Below, piece after piece: positions 42,735 through 52,629 of a stretch of DNA of 64,000 nt (position 1 is its first letter; every line of letters starts with the position of its first letter). The position numbers were made by a program, and so were the translations under genes. The stretch lies in assembly GCF_954871325.1 (NCBI RefSeq), contig NC_088775.1:50879561-50943560 (forward strand), given 5' to 3'. The notes under the pieces were generated by a model, which saw only the letters and a list, made by a program, of their open reading frames with translations, was not told the DNA's origin and searched no databases. The stretch is from Gordionus sp. m RMFG-2023. Lineage: Eukaryota; Nematomorpha; Gordioida; Chordodea; Parachordodidae.

Positions 42735-43061
42735 CAACACTATATCTATCTTAATATGAGTTGTAAATTTTCCACCTAATTTTGACATTATATTTAAAAT
42801 ATGGTGAAAAACTAAGGAAATTAATAAAATTCTCGAAGAAAATAGGATATACCTGTGATATGTAAAATTTTAAACATGAATATAAAAAAGAATCTGTATC
42901 TTTTGTCAAGAAAATGAAAAAGATACAAGATTCTTTTCAGAATAAAGGATCTTAGATATAGATACTAGTATCTTATTAATAATTTCAAAAAGATACTGAG
43001 TACAAGATACAAAAGGATCTTGTATCTTAGATACAAGTATTCGCGGTACTGCCCAACTCTG

Positions 43062-44120
43062 ACTATACACAACATAACAACTCTACTTAATCATATCTTA
43101 AACGACAACATACCTTCTTCAGTAAAACCCCTTATTCACGGTGCACGCTTAATAGATTTAAACAAAAAAGATGGCGGCATCCACCCAATCGCCGCCGGCT
43201 CTATTTTCCGTCTAATTATATCCAAATTATTTGTACTCGCATTAAAAACAAGCTCACCGAGTGATTGATTCCCCATCAGCTTGGCTTCAACATACCTTCC
43301 GGTTGTGAAGCGGCATCCCAAGCCACGCTTATCAACTTCACTCCACAAAAAACTGCATACTAAAAGTGGATTTTAAAAACGTCTTTAACTCTCTTAAACG
43401 GAAACTTTCTCCTCATATTCTGCGACTCTTTTCAAGAATATTCTCACTACCTTTTTGCCTCTTATAACAATCATCCTACTTTAAATTCAACAACACAATA
43501 ATTGAATCAAGGCACAGCATTCAACAGGGTGATCCCCTTGAACCCGCCCTTTTTTGGTTATGTATCCAGTCGATCATTGAAATGATAAATCGTGAGACAA
43601 ATTTGACCCTCAATGTTTGGTATTTGGATGATGGAACCCATGCTGGTCCACATGATGAACTCCTAAAAATAGCACACATAATAAATAATCTAACCAATAT
43701 TACAGGGTTGTTTCTTAATAAAAGCAAATGCGAATTTTATTAATCAGATGAAATCTTTACCGCTCCTCATAACTTTACACCCATTAATCTATGCAAGTTC
43801 ACCATCTTGGATCCCCAATAGGAGGCAATAAAGCAATCGAATATTCCAAAACAAATATTCTGCGTAATTTCCACTTTTTTCATAAAATCCTCAAAGTCCT
43901 TCCTTCCCATCAAGCTTTCTTCCTTCTCAAAAACATTTTCTTTATTCTCAAAATCCAACATGCCTTCCGCTCTGCCCCACTTTTCTTATTTCCGGAAATT
44001 CTCACTCAAATAGAATCAAAAATCAAAGACTCTTTAGAAGGTATCCATAATATAAAATTCAGCCCTAATTCTTGGATGCAGGCTTCCTTGCCATCGAAAT
44101 TTGGGGGTCTTGTCCTATGA
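43062..44120 (+). pseudogene. LINE 2 RT after the hAT insertion
   Basis: Fragments in several frames: LIHGARLIDLNKKDGGIHPI and AAGSIFRLIISKL (43,130-43,230), NVWYLDDGTHAGPHDELLK with the catalytic DD intact (43,610-43,680), FLNKSKCEFY, then an open thumb block 43,791-44,120 starting LGSPIGGNKAIEYS. The pattern follows LINE 1 block by block. Unlike LINE 1, the catalytic pair is not mutated, but the gene is shattered. Confidence 0.78.
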
Positions 44121-45020
44121 TTACCTGCGCCACTCAGCCTTGCTGCCTTTTTAGCCTCAGAATCAAGCTCCGCTTAATTATTCTATCGCTTGACAATAAC
44201 TCCACCGACCCCCACCTCCCCCACGCCCCAACAATCTGGAAAGATAATTCCCTTTCTGCTCCAATCCCCACATCACGAAAGCAACATGGCTGGGATCTTC
44301 CCTTAATACACCACTCCGTTGAATATCTAATATTGAGTGCTGCGTCTAAGGGATCCCCATCATTCTTTCACATTTATTATCATCCATTTTAGTTGATGAA
44401 TCACTGTTGACATCTCTCTCTCCCACAACAACTGCAAGTTCCACAACTTTTACCTTCCTTTTCGGGCTACGAATGGTTAGAAGCTTTGCCCAGCTCAAAC
44501 TTAGGACTCCTCCTAACAAGTGTAGAATTACGCATTGCAATAGGTCTCCGTCTCGGTTGTAAAATACTGGCCAATTCTGCATGCACTTTAGGTTCCCATC
44601 CTGTTATTTGTCCTCTTCATTGTCGATTCTCTAAAGGTAGACACTCTCGAGCTCTACGCAATCCCCGCAACCCTCAAACCCTGTGGCCTCTCAACTGAAA
44701 ATAGTATCTGGCCAGATGGGCTGACTATAATACCTTGGAGTAATGGCCTTATTCGCTCCCTCGTTGAGTAACAACTCATTAGTGCGAGCGGAAAACTCTA
44801 AAATTAAAAAATACATTTCCCTATTGCAATCTCATGCCATTTGTATCCTATACAACCGGTTTTGTCAGCAATCATGCCCTAACCTTCTTAAAATCCTTTG
44901 GTAAAAAAAAATTGAGCCATCAATTGTGACCCACAGGAAGGCTTCTATCTTCGACAGCGTGTATCTATTGATATATGCAGATCTAATTGTATCGCCATCC
45001 ACGGCTCCCTTTTTTGACAT
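44121..45020 (+). pseudogene. LINE 2 C-terminal CCHC and endonuclease region
   Basis: After QHGWDLPLIHHSVEYLILSA, the block at 44,440-44,696 has YEWLEALPSSNLGLLLTSVE, ELRIAIGLRLGCKI, and a degraded CCHC (CTLGSHPVICPLHC). Then IWPDGLTIIPWSNGL gives the PD part of the nuclease pattern, and NSKIKKYISLLQSHAICIL with LRQRVSIDICRSNCIAIHGS is the conserved LINE tail. Frames shift repeatedly. Confidence 0.72.
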
Positions 45021-45114
45021 CCTCCCTCCCAACATATAATTTATTATACTAATTATATACAATTTACATTTTATAATGTTTTAAAATTACTATTTACGCA
45101 TAAATATACAAAAA

Positions 45115-45300
45115 AGTATTATATATGTTAGCGGCAATGTGAAATATTTTCGGCAATGTGAGGTAGTGGTAGGCAGGGTAATTTTGTTAATTCGGCAATG
45201 TATACTTTGCCGAAATAACCCGGCAATGTATACTTTGCCGAAATAACCCGGCAATGTATACTTTGCCGAAATAACCCGGCAATGTGTAATTTTTGTAATA
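45115..45300 (+). repeat. GGCAATGT repeat, copy 2, with 28-bp tandem units
   Basis: Same start as 27,780, then at 45,193-45,284 three complete 28-bp units CGGCAATGTATACTTTGCCG plus AAATAACC and a partial fourth. CGGCAA…TTGCCG can form a hairpin in each unit. Confidence 0.85.
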
Positions 45301-45855
45301 TTATATTATTAATAATTTTTCGTTATATTAATAATTTTTTAAGATTAATATTATATTTTAATTTGTTTTATTTTTTACATAAATTTTATATTTTTTTTTA
45401 AATATATTTTTTTGATTGATATTTTTTTTTAAATATATTTTAATTTGTTACAATATATTTTTTGATTGATATTTTTTTTTATATTTTAATCGCTAATTTT
45501 TTTTATTTTTTGTGTTATATGATTTCTTTAATAAATTTTTTTAAATATATTTTTTGATTGATATTTTTTTTCTTGATATATCTTTTGATGGCTAATTTTT
45601 TATTTTTTGTGTTATATGTTTTTTTAATAAATTTTTTTAAATATATTTTGATATTTTTTAAAAAATATATTTTTTTTTTCTTTAAATTGATCGTTAATTT
45701 TTTTTATTTTTTGTGTTATATGTTTTTTTAATAAATTTTTTTTAAATATATATTTTTGATTGATATTTTTTTTATATATTTTTAAAATGATTATTATATA
45801 TTTATATTTTACGTAATTTTATCTATTATATATCTTTTGATAGATAATTTTTTAG
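45301..45855 (+). repeat. T-rich repeat block, copy 2
   Basis: Matches 32,440-32,890, including the lead into the 120-bp satellite. No gene. Confidence 0.72.
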
Positions 45856-46289
45856 GTAATAGTGACAAATGTCATAATCGTTATTTTTGAACATTTTTAA
45901 GATTTTTTAAAGTAAATGGGTAAAAATATGTTTTGTAAATATGTTAAATTAATATTTCAGTGAAAAGATACTATAGAAAAGTGACAATTGTCATAATCGT
46001 TATTTTTAAACTTTTTTGAGTTTTTTTAAAGTAAATGGGTAAAAATATGTTTTGTAAACATGTTAAATTAATATTTCAGTGAAACTGTACTATGGAAAAT
46101 GACAATTGTCATAATCGTTATTTTTGAACTTTTTAAAGTTTTTTTAAAGTAAATGGGTAAAAATATGCTTTGTAAACATATTAAATTAATATTTCAGTGA
46201 AAGTGTACTATGGAAAAGTGACAATTGTCATAATCGTTATTTTTAAACTTTTTTGAGTTTTTTTAAAGTAAATGGGTAAAAATATGTTA
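45856..46289 (+). repeat. 120-bp satellite, about 3.7 units
   Basis: Same units as 37,055-37,966. The last unit ends at GGGTAAAAATATGTT and passes directly into the Ty3-2 pol reading frame. Confidence 0.9.
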
Positions 46290-46300
46290 AAAGAAAATTA

Positions 46301-46833
46301 ATGACGGATAATATCCGAAATGAACTTCAGAAAAAAGAGATGTCTAAATTATTGAACGATGAAAATAGGATTGTCGTTAATAATAATTTTATTGAAACTC
46401 CCGAAAAGGTAGTGATCAGATCTGATCATACCGAAATAAGTGATAAAATTGATAGGGATCAATTTATGGAAAGTGAAATCGATGGATTAAAAAAGATCGA
46501 TCTTGCTATACCTATTTTGGTTAGAAAATATGGTATAATTTTTGAAGAAAAATTAGGACGTTTAAATGATTATCAAGTAGACGTTAAACTTAAAGAGGGT
46601 TTTTCACCCATCTTTTTGGCTTGCCGAAGAGTTCCGTGGAAAAGGTAAATTGATGAAGAATTAGATCAATGGGTTAGAGATGGCATCATTATTCCTGTGG
46701 AATATAGTGAGTGGGCCACACCATTGGTACCTGTTAGAAAATCGAATGGAAAGTTAAGGCTATGTGCTAATTTCCGTGTAACCTTAAATAGATGGGTCGT
46801 GGAGGTAAAATATCCATTGCCTAGGATTGAGGA
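46301..46833 (+). pseudogene. Pol linker and RT N-terminus, Ty3-2
   Basis: Open from the satellite junction; the first ATG is at 46,301. It ends RRVPWKR followed by a TAA at 46,646-46,648, then the same frame goes on with IDEELDQWVRDGIIIPVEYS and EWATPLVPVRKSNGKLRL. A one-base change near 46,830 moves the frame. The reading is open upstream of 46,301 as far as the junction, agreeing with an origin as an internal part of a polyprotein. Confidence 0.8.
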
Positions 46834-47244
46834 TTGGCCAGTTTAAAAGGTGCCAAGTATTTTTCCAAGGTTGATTTTTCTTCTGCTTATTTGCAGTTGC
46901 CTTTGAAAGAAGAAATCCATAAATTATTTACAATAACGACTCCGAAAAGATTATTTGCCTTTTGTAGGCTACCGTTTGGATTAAGTGTGTCAACGCCGAT
47001 ATTTCAGCATACTATGGCATCAGTTTTCCAGGGCCTTGAAGGAGTTTATTATTATATGGATGATGTGTTGGTGACTGGTATAACACCAGAGCAACATAAT
47101 CAACGTTTGGAAGAGGTTTTCAAGCGAATTCGTGATAAGGGTCTGAGGGCCAGCAAAGAAAAGAGTGTTCTTGGGGTAACGCAAATTATCTACTTAGGAC
47201 ATCGGATAAATGGAATGGAGGTGAAACCTCTTGAAAAAATTTGA
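46834..47244 (+). pseudogene. Reverse transcriptase palm, Ty3-2
   Basis: 136 codons: AKYFSKVDFSSAYLQLPLKE (catalytic D), RLPFGLSVSTPIFQH, catalytic YMDD in YYYMDDVLVTG, and IIYLGHRINGMEVKPLEKI. It matches element 1 closely. The frame ends in a run of A and T and continues in another frame from 47,241. Confidence 0.9.
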
Positions 47245-47851
47245 AAAATATAACGAATATGAATCGGCCAACCAATAAGGCAGAGTTGCAATCATTTTTG
47301 GGTATGGTAAATTATTATCATCGTTTTGTGGATCATTTTGCGAAGGTGGCATCTCCATTGTATGGTTTATTAAAAAAGGTGTTCATTTTGTGTGGAAAAT
47401 TGAACAGAAAAATGCTTTTGAGATCTTAAAGGAAAAAATTGGTAAGGAACCGATTTTAGTATGTTTTAACAATGATTTAGAGATCATATTGGCGGTTGAT
47501 GCATCCAACAAGGGGGTTGGAGGTGCATTGTTACATTTAATGGATGGTGTAGAAAGACCCATCATATTTTTTTCGAGAGTTTTCAGGGAAGTGGAAACTA
47601 GATATTCGGTTCTTGAACAAGAAGCCCTAGCGGTTATCTTTGGATTAACCAAATGTCGTGAATATTTGATCGGTAAAAGATTTATAATTTACACGGATCA
47701 TAAGCCGTTAATTCATTTATTTAAGAAGGATAATAAAGAGTTAATGCTATCTCCCCGGTTGCAACGTTGGTTGTTATGGGAAGTTTTAATGTGGAAATCA
47801 GATATCGCAGGGGCAAGGAAAATTGTTTGCCTGATATTTTATCTAGGTTAG
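47241..47851 (+). pseudogene. RT connection and RNase H, Ty3-2
   Basis: Block 47,241-47,429 has SFLGMVNYYHRFVDHFAKV. Block 47,390-47,851, one frame over, has RNase H motifs AVDASNKGVGGALL, SVLEQEALAVIFGLTKC, and YTDHKPLIHLFKK, then LSPRLQRWLLWE. The last aspartate region is lost by a further frame change near 47,780. It degrades RNA in the hybrid during replication. Confidence 0.85.
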
Positions 47852-47892
47852 GATCCAGTTAAGGGGATCTTGACGTTAACAAAAGTATAATA

Positions 47893-48351
47893 GTGAATGG
47901 AGAAAGGGCATTAATTTGTTCTTTATCACATATGTTAAAGGGTGGTCCTACGAATTGGGAGGATCTTAAAAGCAATACCTTAAGGGATAAGGAATTGGGT
48001 CGAGTAAAATTATTTTTGACGGGACAAGAACCGTGGAAAAACAGTAGTAAAAAAATTGAAAAGGAATTGTCCGTAGTGTATGATTGTTTGATGCGGGATA
48101 ATAGAGCCGTGATTCCGTTGAAATTACGGAGTAAAATTGTACGATTGTTGCATGCAGGACATCAGGGTCGAGATAAGATGAAATCTTGGGCTCGTAAGTA
48201 TGTATGGTGGCCTGGAATGAGCAATGATATTGAAAAAATTACGAGGAGTTGTATTCCATGTAATTCGTGTGCCGCTATGCCCCGGAAGGAAATAGGCAGT
48301 TATTGGCCGAAGCCTGAAAAGCCGTGAGAGCGTATTCACGTTGATTATTTT
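47893..48351 (+). pseudogene. Integrase zinc domain, Ty3-2
   Basis: 144 codons: SHMLKGGPTNWEDLKSN, then the HHCC domain LLHAGHQGRDKMKSWARKYV, WWPGMSNDIEKI, and CIPCNSC. It stops with TGA after WPKPEKP, where element 1 has tryptophan (GPWERV). Element 1 has about eight more residues near VDFFEF, so a small in-frame loss is likely here as well. Confidence 0.85.
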
Positions 48352-48972
48352 TTGGTTGTTGATGCATATTCTAAGTGGATTGAGTATGAAGAGGTTCATG
48401 GATTAACCACTAGGATTGTTATCAAATTGTTACAAATGTTATGGGCTAAATTTGGGATTCCAAAGACAATAGTGTCAGATGGAGGTCCGGCCTTTGTAAG
48501 TGAAAGTTTCAGAGATTTTTGTAATGCGTTGGAAATTAAACACGTATTAGCTCCACCATATCATCCCAGTTCCAATGGACAGGCGGAGAAAATGGTAGCT
48601 ATCGTGAAAAATTGGATTAAAAAGGCCAAACAAGAAAAAAATGATGTTTGGATGGCCCATTTATATTATAATAATTCCAGAAACCGGGAGGAAATTACTC
48701 CGCTGGAGTTATTTTTGGGAAGAAGGACCAGATTGCCGTTGGATTTCTTAAAATCTAAAGATGGGTCTGGTGTACCTTCGGTTGATAAGATTGAAATAAA
48801 ATATCCTGTGGGGAGAATTATATGGGCCCGTTTGTTTGATAACAAAGGGAAGAAATGGGAAAAAGGTGGTATAGTAGAAAACCTTGGTTCCATAAATGAA
48901 ATTTTGCTAATAAATGGAATTACGGTAATCAGATATAATGATCACGTAAGGTTAGGAGAACAGAAAGGATAA
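48352..48972 (+). pseudogene. Integrase core and C-terminus, Ty3-2
   Basis: 206 codons, in the same element but after the stop. D43 in IVSDGGPAF and E79 in SSNGQAEKMV are 35 residues apart, the classic spacing; the first catalytic aspartate lies just upstream in HVDYF. The C-terminal part has YYNNSRNREEITPLELFLGR and GRIIWARLFDNKGKKWEKG. It ends cleanly at TAA. It would join element DNA to the chromosome. Confidence 0.88.
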
Positions 48973-50038
48973 AGATAATATGGAAATGCTTAAATATTAA
49001 TCTTATCTTATTTTTTTCCAGAATCTTAGATTTCTGTGATAATATAGCTCAATATGTTAAATATGAATAATGAAAATATTGATTCTTTTGGGATACTCTG
49101 ATAACGATACTTGCGTAGTATTGGGGGTAAGATACTGTAATAAAGATAGAGGTAGGCTTATTGGTGATTAAGTGCTAATGGAATTCATTAAAGGATGATT
49201 AATTGAAACTTTGAAAAGCTTGGAAAATAAAGGGAGTTTTATATTTCGGGGGGAGAACTCAACATCCTATAATGGTACGGGGTTGTAATTGAGTCTCGGG
49301 GTTATTGAATGACAAAGGCAATTTTTTTTGGTGTGTTTTCCCTTGAAGGAAGAGATTCTTTGGTTATTTAATTAATCACGTAATTGATAAAACTAGTGAG
49401 GTACAAGACAAAATTATATAAATTAATAAATTAGTTAAATACTGAACAACTGTGGGTATTTTGGTTATTTATGCTTTCGGTAAAATGTTAATAAGGTCCA
49501 TCGGAGGAAAGTATTTTTTTTTAAACTTATTGATGGTTTTATATACTCGAGTATCCTCATAGGAGTATAGTAAGTAATTAAATGGTATAACGAGGGAATC
49601 GTTTATGATTATGTTATACAGCGAGCAGTTGTTTTTTTTGTGTTGTTTTTAAAAAGAAAAGAAGTAAAATAAGTAATAAAATGTTGTTTTTTTGTGTGTG
49701 TCACTGGGAAAAGAAAAAGAAAAATTGAGTATGAACGGTTCACTTTGATGTGAATATGGTTTTAAGTTATGAAAGGAAAATAAATAAAATTACAAATAAT
49801 AGTAAATAGATACATAATGATAGTTGGGAATTTGTGATCAATAAGTATTTATATTATTTGTTGTAAAGATCATAAGTTGTTGTGGAAGACAAAGGGGAAA
49901 GATAAAAAATAAATATTTGGTTAAAATATTTTTTTTATCAAATTGTGAAACAAAGGGAAAAGGAAAAGGCATAAATTAGTTTGGATTTTTGAATAAGATT
50001 ATTTTTCTCTCCTTTAAAATTTTGTCTGATAAAAAACC
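48973..50038 (+). other. Purine-rich spacer before ORF3, Ty3-2
   Basis: No ORF. Runs such as GGGAAAAGAAAAAGAAAAAT make the coding strand purine-rich, as in element 1. Function unknown. Confidence 0.6.
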
Positions 50039-50587
50039 ATGCAATCCCAATACAAATTGATACATCTCCAGGATCATTACTTGCAAATAACGTTAATTCC
50101 AAAGGTCATGGATTTGAATAACAATGTGGATATTCGCCAAACGGAGAATCTGTCAACGTCAGGCAGTTTACTTATTAGGAAGAGGCGGTGTTTCAATTGC
50201 CAGTCCGAAACGCATCTGAAAAATCAATGTCCGGCATTATATAGAAAGAACTGGGGACCGTTGGTGGAACAGGATACTAATATTCGGAGTACCCAAAAAG
50301 AAATGACCAAAAGACTGGTGAGAGAATTTGTCGATAATGCGCTCAGCGGACCCAAGAAGGATAATCCACAGCCTATGCCGCCAAAATTAACGAACAAAGA
50401 GGCCAGCGTTAGTAGAATGGACTACATAAATATTCGAACGGTGATGGAACAACACCGAGCCGCTAGTATGATGTGCCCAGTAACGCCTGTAATAGCTGAA
50501 CCTAACCCGCTGACGGTAACGGAGACAGGACTGCTGGCAACAACGGATTCGGATGAAGGTCTGTGGGAAGATCTGCTATTAATGTAG
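50039..50587 (+). CDS. 3' zinc-knuckle ORF (ORF3), Ty3-2, intact
   Basis: 182 aa from ATG (CCATGCAATCC) to TAG. A CCHC knuckle, CFNCQSETHLKNQC, lies at about residues 58-71, preceded by basic RKRR. The middle is polar and proline-containing; the end is acidic and hydrophobic (DSDEGLWEDLLLM). It is the only long intact ORF of the element. The homologue in element 1 (8,240-7,790) shares position, knuckle and tail type, but little else. It might be a second nucleic-acid-binding protein or an accessory factor; no database family comes to mind. Confidence 0.72.
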   Translation: MQSQYKLIHLQDHYLQITLIPKVMDLNNNVDIRQTENLSTSGSLLIRKRRCFNCQSETHLKNQCPALYRKNWGPLVEQDTNIRSTQKEMTKRLVREFVDNALSGPKKDNPQPMPPKLTNKEASVSRMDYINIRTVMEQHRAASMMCPVTPVIAEPNPLTVTETGLLATTDSDEGLWEDLLLM

Positions 50588-50707
50588 CTCGGATATCATG
50601 TAAAAGAACATGTGTAATAAAAAAAATTTTAGTATAGTAATTTCTTTTAAAAATTTTTTTATTGTGGTATAGTAATTGTTTTTGTTAAGGAAATGTCACT
50701 GGCCCAT

Positions 50708-50719
50708 AAAGGGGTGACA
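50708..50719 (+). promoter_or_regulatory. Polypurine tract, Ty3-2
   Basis: AAAGGGGTGACA lies immediately upstream of the LTR start TGTTCTAG. Less pure than in element 1. Confidence 0.55.
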
Positions 50720-51025
50720 TGTTCTAGTGTGTATAAAACATATATTCGCATTAAACGTCAATCAGATGGATTGTATACATCTGATTAGAGAAAAAATTAT
50801 TGATTATTAGATGTTAAAAAAAAAATAATAATGATAGAATACATTTTTTTGTGGTTTTAAAAAAATAGATTTTAATTATTCTGTTTTTATATGAAAAATA
50901 AAAGTTCTAAAAAGAAATTAGTTTATAAATTATCATACTTTCTGTTACGATATGTTTGTAAGTGAAAAGTTCTAAAAGGAAATTAGTTTGTAAATTACCA
51001 TACTTTCTGTTACGAGACGTCAAAA
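50720..51025 (+). repeat. 3' LTR of Ty3-2
   Basis: Starts TGTTCTAGTGTGTATAAAAC and ends ACGAGACGTCAAAA; partner of 39,365-39,674 in reverse orientation. CTTAT follows at 51,026-51,030. Confidence 0.88.
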
Positions 51026-51030
51026 CTTAT

Positions 51031-51467
51031 TTTTATATTTATTTCTTCATAAACGTATTAAATATGATATATTATATTTACTAACCACAAAATTATATCT
51101 ATCAATTATATAATTTATTTTTCATCGCATATATTCATTATTGATATATGCAAAAATAAAAAAAATTTCATTTTATTTATATTCTACTATAAATAATATA
51201 ATATAATTATAAAATTTAAAAAGAGTTATAAATTTGCAACTTAGACATTTTAATAAAATTATAGAAATAATAAATATATGCACTCCCCACATGTCATTAA
51301 TTACCTTTTCCCTGGCATTTAGACATAGACACCATCTGAGTTTATTGGGGGGGGGGGGCTAATCTAACATGGTTATATAATTGCTGAATGTACTCATGTA
51401 GTTTTTATATGTTGCACATTTTATCAACATTTTTTACTTGCCGCATTTTTAATATCACTATCATGCT
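51031..51467. other. AT-rich flank with G run
   Basis: No gene seen. A run of G at about 51,346-51,358. Downstream flank of Ty3-2. Confidence 0.4.
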
Positions 51468-51622
51468 GATTTTTGGAAGCCTCGTCTAAAATTTTCTTCA
51501 TCTTTGCCATAAATAAAACTCCGGTTCCAATCCAAAGTTATTTTATGGAATGGCTTTAAAAAAAGTTCAACTTCATTTAAAAATTTTGCCTCATTATCGT
51601 TTATATCGAAAGGCTCTGCTAT
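51468..51622 (-). pseudogene. Possible hAT core fragment
   Basis: Minus strand reads AEPFDINDNEAKFLNEVELF, then LKPFHKITLDWNRS, then KDEENFRRGFQKSA and a stop. E/D…LLKPF…T is a common hAT core phrase (…LE.LLKPFE..T…). One short open piece, without flanking support. Confidence 0.3.
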
Positions 51623-51814
51623 ACATTTTTTTTCCTATCTGTTTAATTTCTTCTAAATTCTATATTCATTAAATATATTATTATGCAATGTTTTTATGGT
51701 TACTGCCACTCTCGGGGGGTATATTATATTATTATTTATTTTATTTATTTATGTTATTTTATTTTTATAATATTTTTTTTTTATGTTTTTATAATACGTT
51801 ATTTTTATTTAAGA

Positions 51815-52170
51815 TATTTTTAAGAGAATTTTGCCTAGGAAATTTAATTTTTTTTGTGGTATAATATAGGAATTCTTAATTCCGCATATTTAAGATATTT
51901 TTATGAGAATTTTACCTACAAATTTAATTTTTTTTGTGGTAAAATATAGGAATTCTTAATTCCGCATATTTAAGATATTTTTAGGAGAATTTTGCCTACA
52001 AATTAATTTTTTATTTAAGATATTTTAAAATAATTTTTCCTATAAATTTTTATTTAAGCTAATTTAAAAACGTTATTCTACAAAATTTTGTAATATGAGT
52101 AAAATATAGGAATTCTTAATTTAGCAGCGTATGGGGGAGGGAGGGATGTAGGAGAATTTTACCTACAAAT
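51815..52170 (+). repeat. Foldback C left-arm subrepeats
   Basis: About four units; GGAATTCTTAATTCCGCATA recurs at 80-base spacing (about 51,868 and 51,948), with later units reduced. Confidence 0.8.
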
Positions 52171-52234
52171 TTAAATTTTTATTAATTGGTAATAGATTAA
52201 ATCTATTTATCTTAGATATAATAGGTTAGAACAA

Positions 52235-52440
52235 GTCAATTATTTCCATTCACGAAATTTTATTGATCCAAATGACAGATCCAACACCCAAAAAGTCGAA
52301 AGGCTTTGGCGGGATCTAAAAGCCAACTAGACATGTGGATAAGGGTAATATTCATGAATATCTACTAGAATATAGATATTTTAGAAAATATAGATTGTTA
52401 AATCGTTTTGATATTTTTATTCTTTTATAAATCAAGGAAT
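52235..52440 (+). pseudogene. Merlin-type (ISXO2-like) transposase, C-terminal fragment
   Basis: Plus frame 1 reads HSRNFIDPNDRSNTQKVERL and WRDLKAN, then a stop; the next frame continues HVDKGNIHEYLLEYRYFRKY and RLLNRFDIFIL. The family pattern is H S..FVDP.TG.HTQ.IE..W…K, then …LLEF.WRR…. The last catalytic glutamate corresponds to the VE of KVERLW. One frameshift. The upstream two thirds are missing. Merlin enzymes are related to bacterial IS1016/IS1595 transposases and are known from microsporidia and other eukaryotes. Confidence 0.75.
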
Positions 52441-52629
52441 TAATTTCAATAAAATTTCAATTTAATGAATAAAATTGGGAATTTAATACTATATTTCGTG
52501 TATAAATTTTAATATATTTAATTGCGTCATTTTACTATATTTTGATTTAACCCTTCACTAGAAAGGTTAAAAAAATCTCTTAAACTTCAAAGGTAGAGTC
52601 TATTTTATCCCTAATACAAAATTAAATAA

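Larger units (their letters stand above)
41233..43061. mobile_element. hAT element C with 8-bp duplication, inside LINE 2
   Basis: A perfect 13-bp inverted repeat, CAGAGTTGGGCAG, and an exact 8-bp duplication, ACTATACA (41,225-41,232 and 43,062-43,069). Inside the ends are repeats of AGATACTAGTATC-type motifs. The element holds a minus-strand hAT transposase relic (41,640-41,960) and a small nested repeat at 42,529-42,734. Length 1,829 bp, too short for an intact hAT gene. Confidence 0.92.
41060..45020 (+). mobile_element. LINE 2: RT plus restriction-like endonuclease, interrupted by hAT-C
   Basis: Plus-strand relative of LINE 1. RT begins at about 41,100 (AIASFRKDSSGGLDGFRAI), is cut by a hAT element at 41,233-43,061, resumes with SVKPLIHGARLIDLNKKDGG, has an intact YLDD at 43,620, a thumb (43,791-44,120) and a C-terminal CCHC-endonuclease part (44,440-45,010). 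Many frameshifts and stops make it older than LINE 1. No complete 5' end is seen. Confidence 0.82.
46288..51025 (+). mobile_element. Ty3/Gypsy element 2, 3' half
   Basis: Plus strand: pol linker, RT, RNase H, integrase, a 1-kb purine-rich spacer, an intact 182-aa zinc-knuckle ORF, polypurine tract and 3' LTR, followed by CTTAT (51,026-51,030). The gag half and 5' LTR are missing here and lie inverted at 37,967-39,674. Protein similarity to element 1 is clear but far from identical, so they are separate families or subfamilies. Confidence 0.9.

Noticed and set aside
45115-45300. 28-bp tandem repeats as a CRISPR array
   Set aside because: The units are contiguous, without unique spacers, and the setting is eukaryotic.
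45856-46289. Satellite as a normal internal part of Ty3-2 between gag and pol
   Set aside because: The same satellite stands alone elsewhere, and the gag and pol frames meet in phase only when it is left out.
46640-46660. Stop codon before RT in Ty3-2, with a stop in the comparable place in Ty3-1, as possible programmed readthrough
   Set aside because: When the two proteins are aligned to the ELDRF/ELDQW block the stops fall at different codons (TGA one before ELD in element 1, in another frame; TAA four before in element 2). Other stops and shifts are spread over both genes, so decay is the simpler reading.
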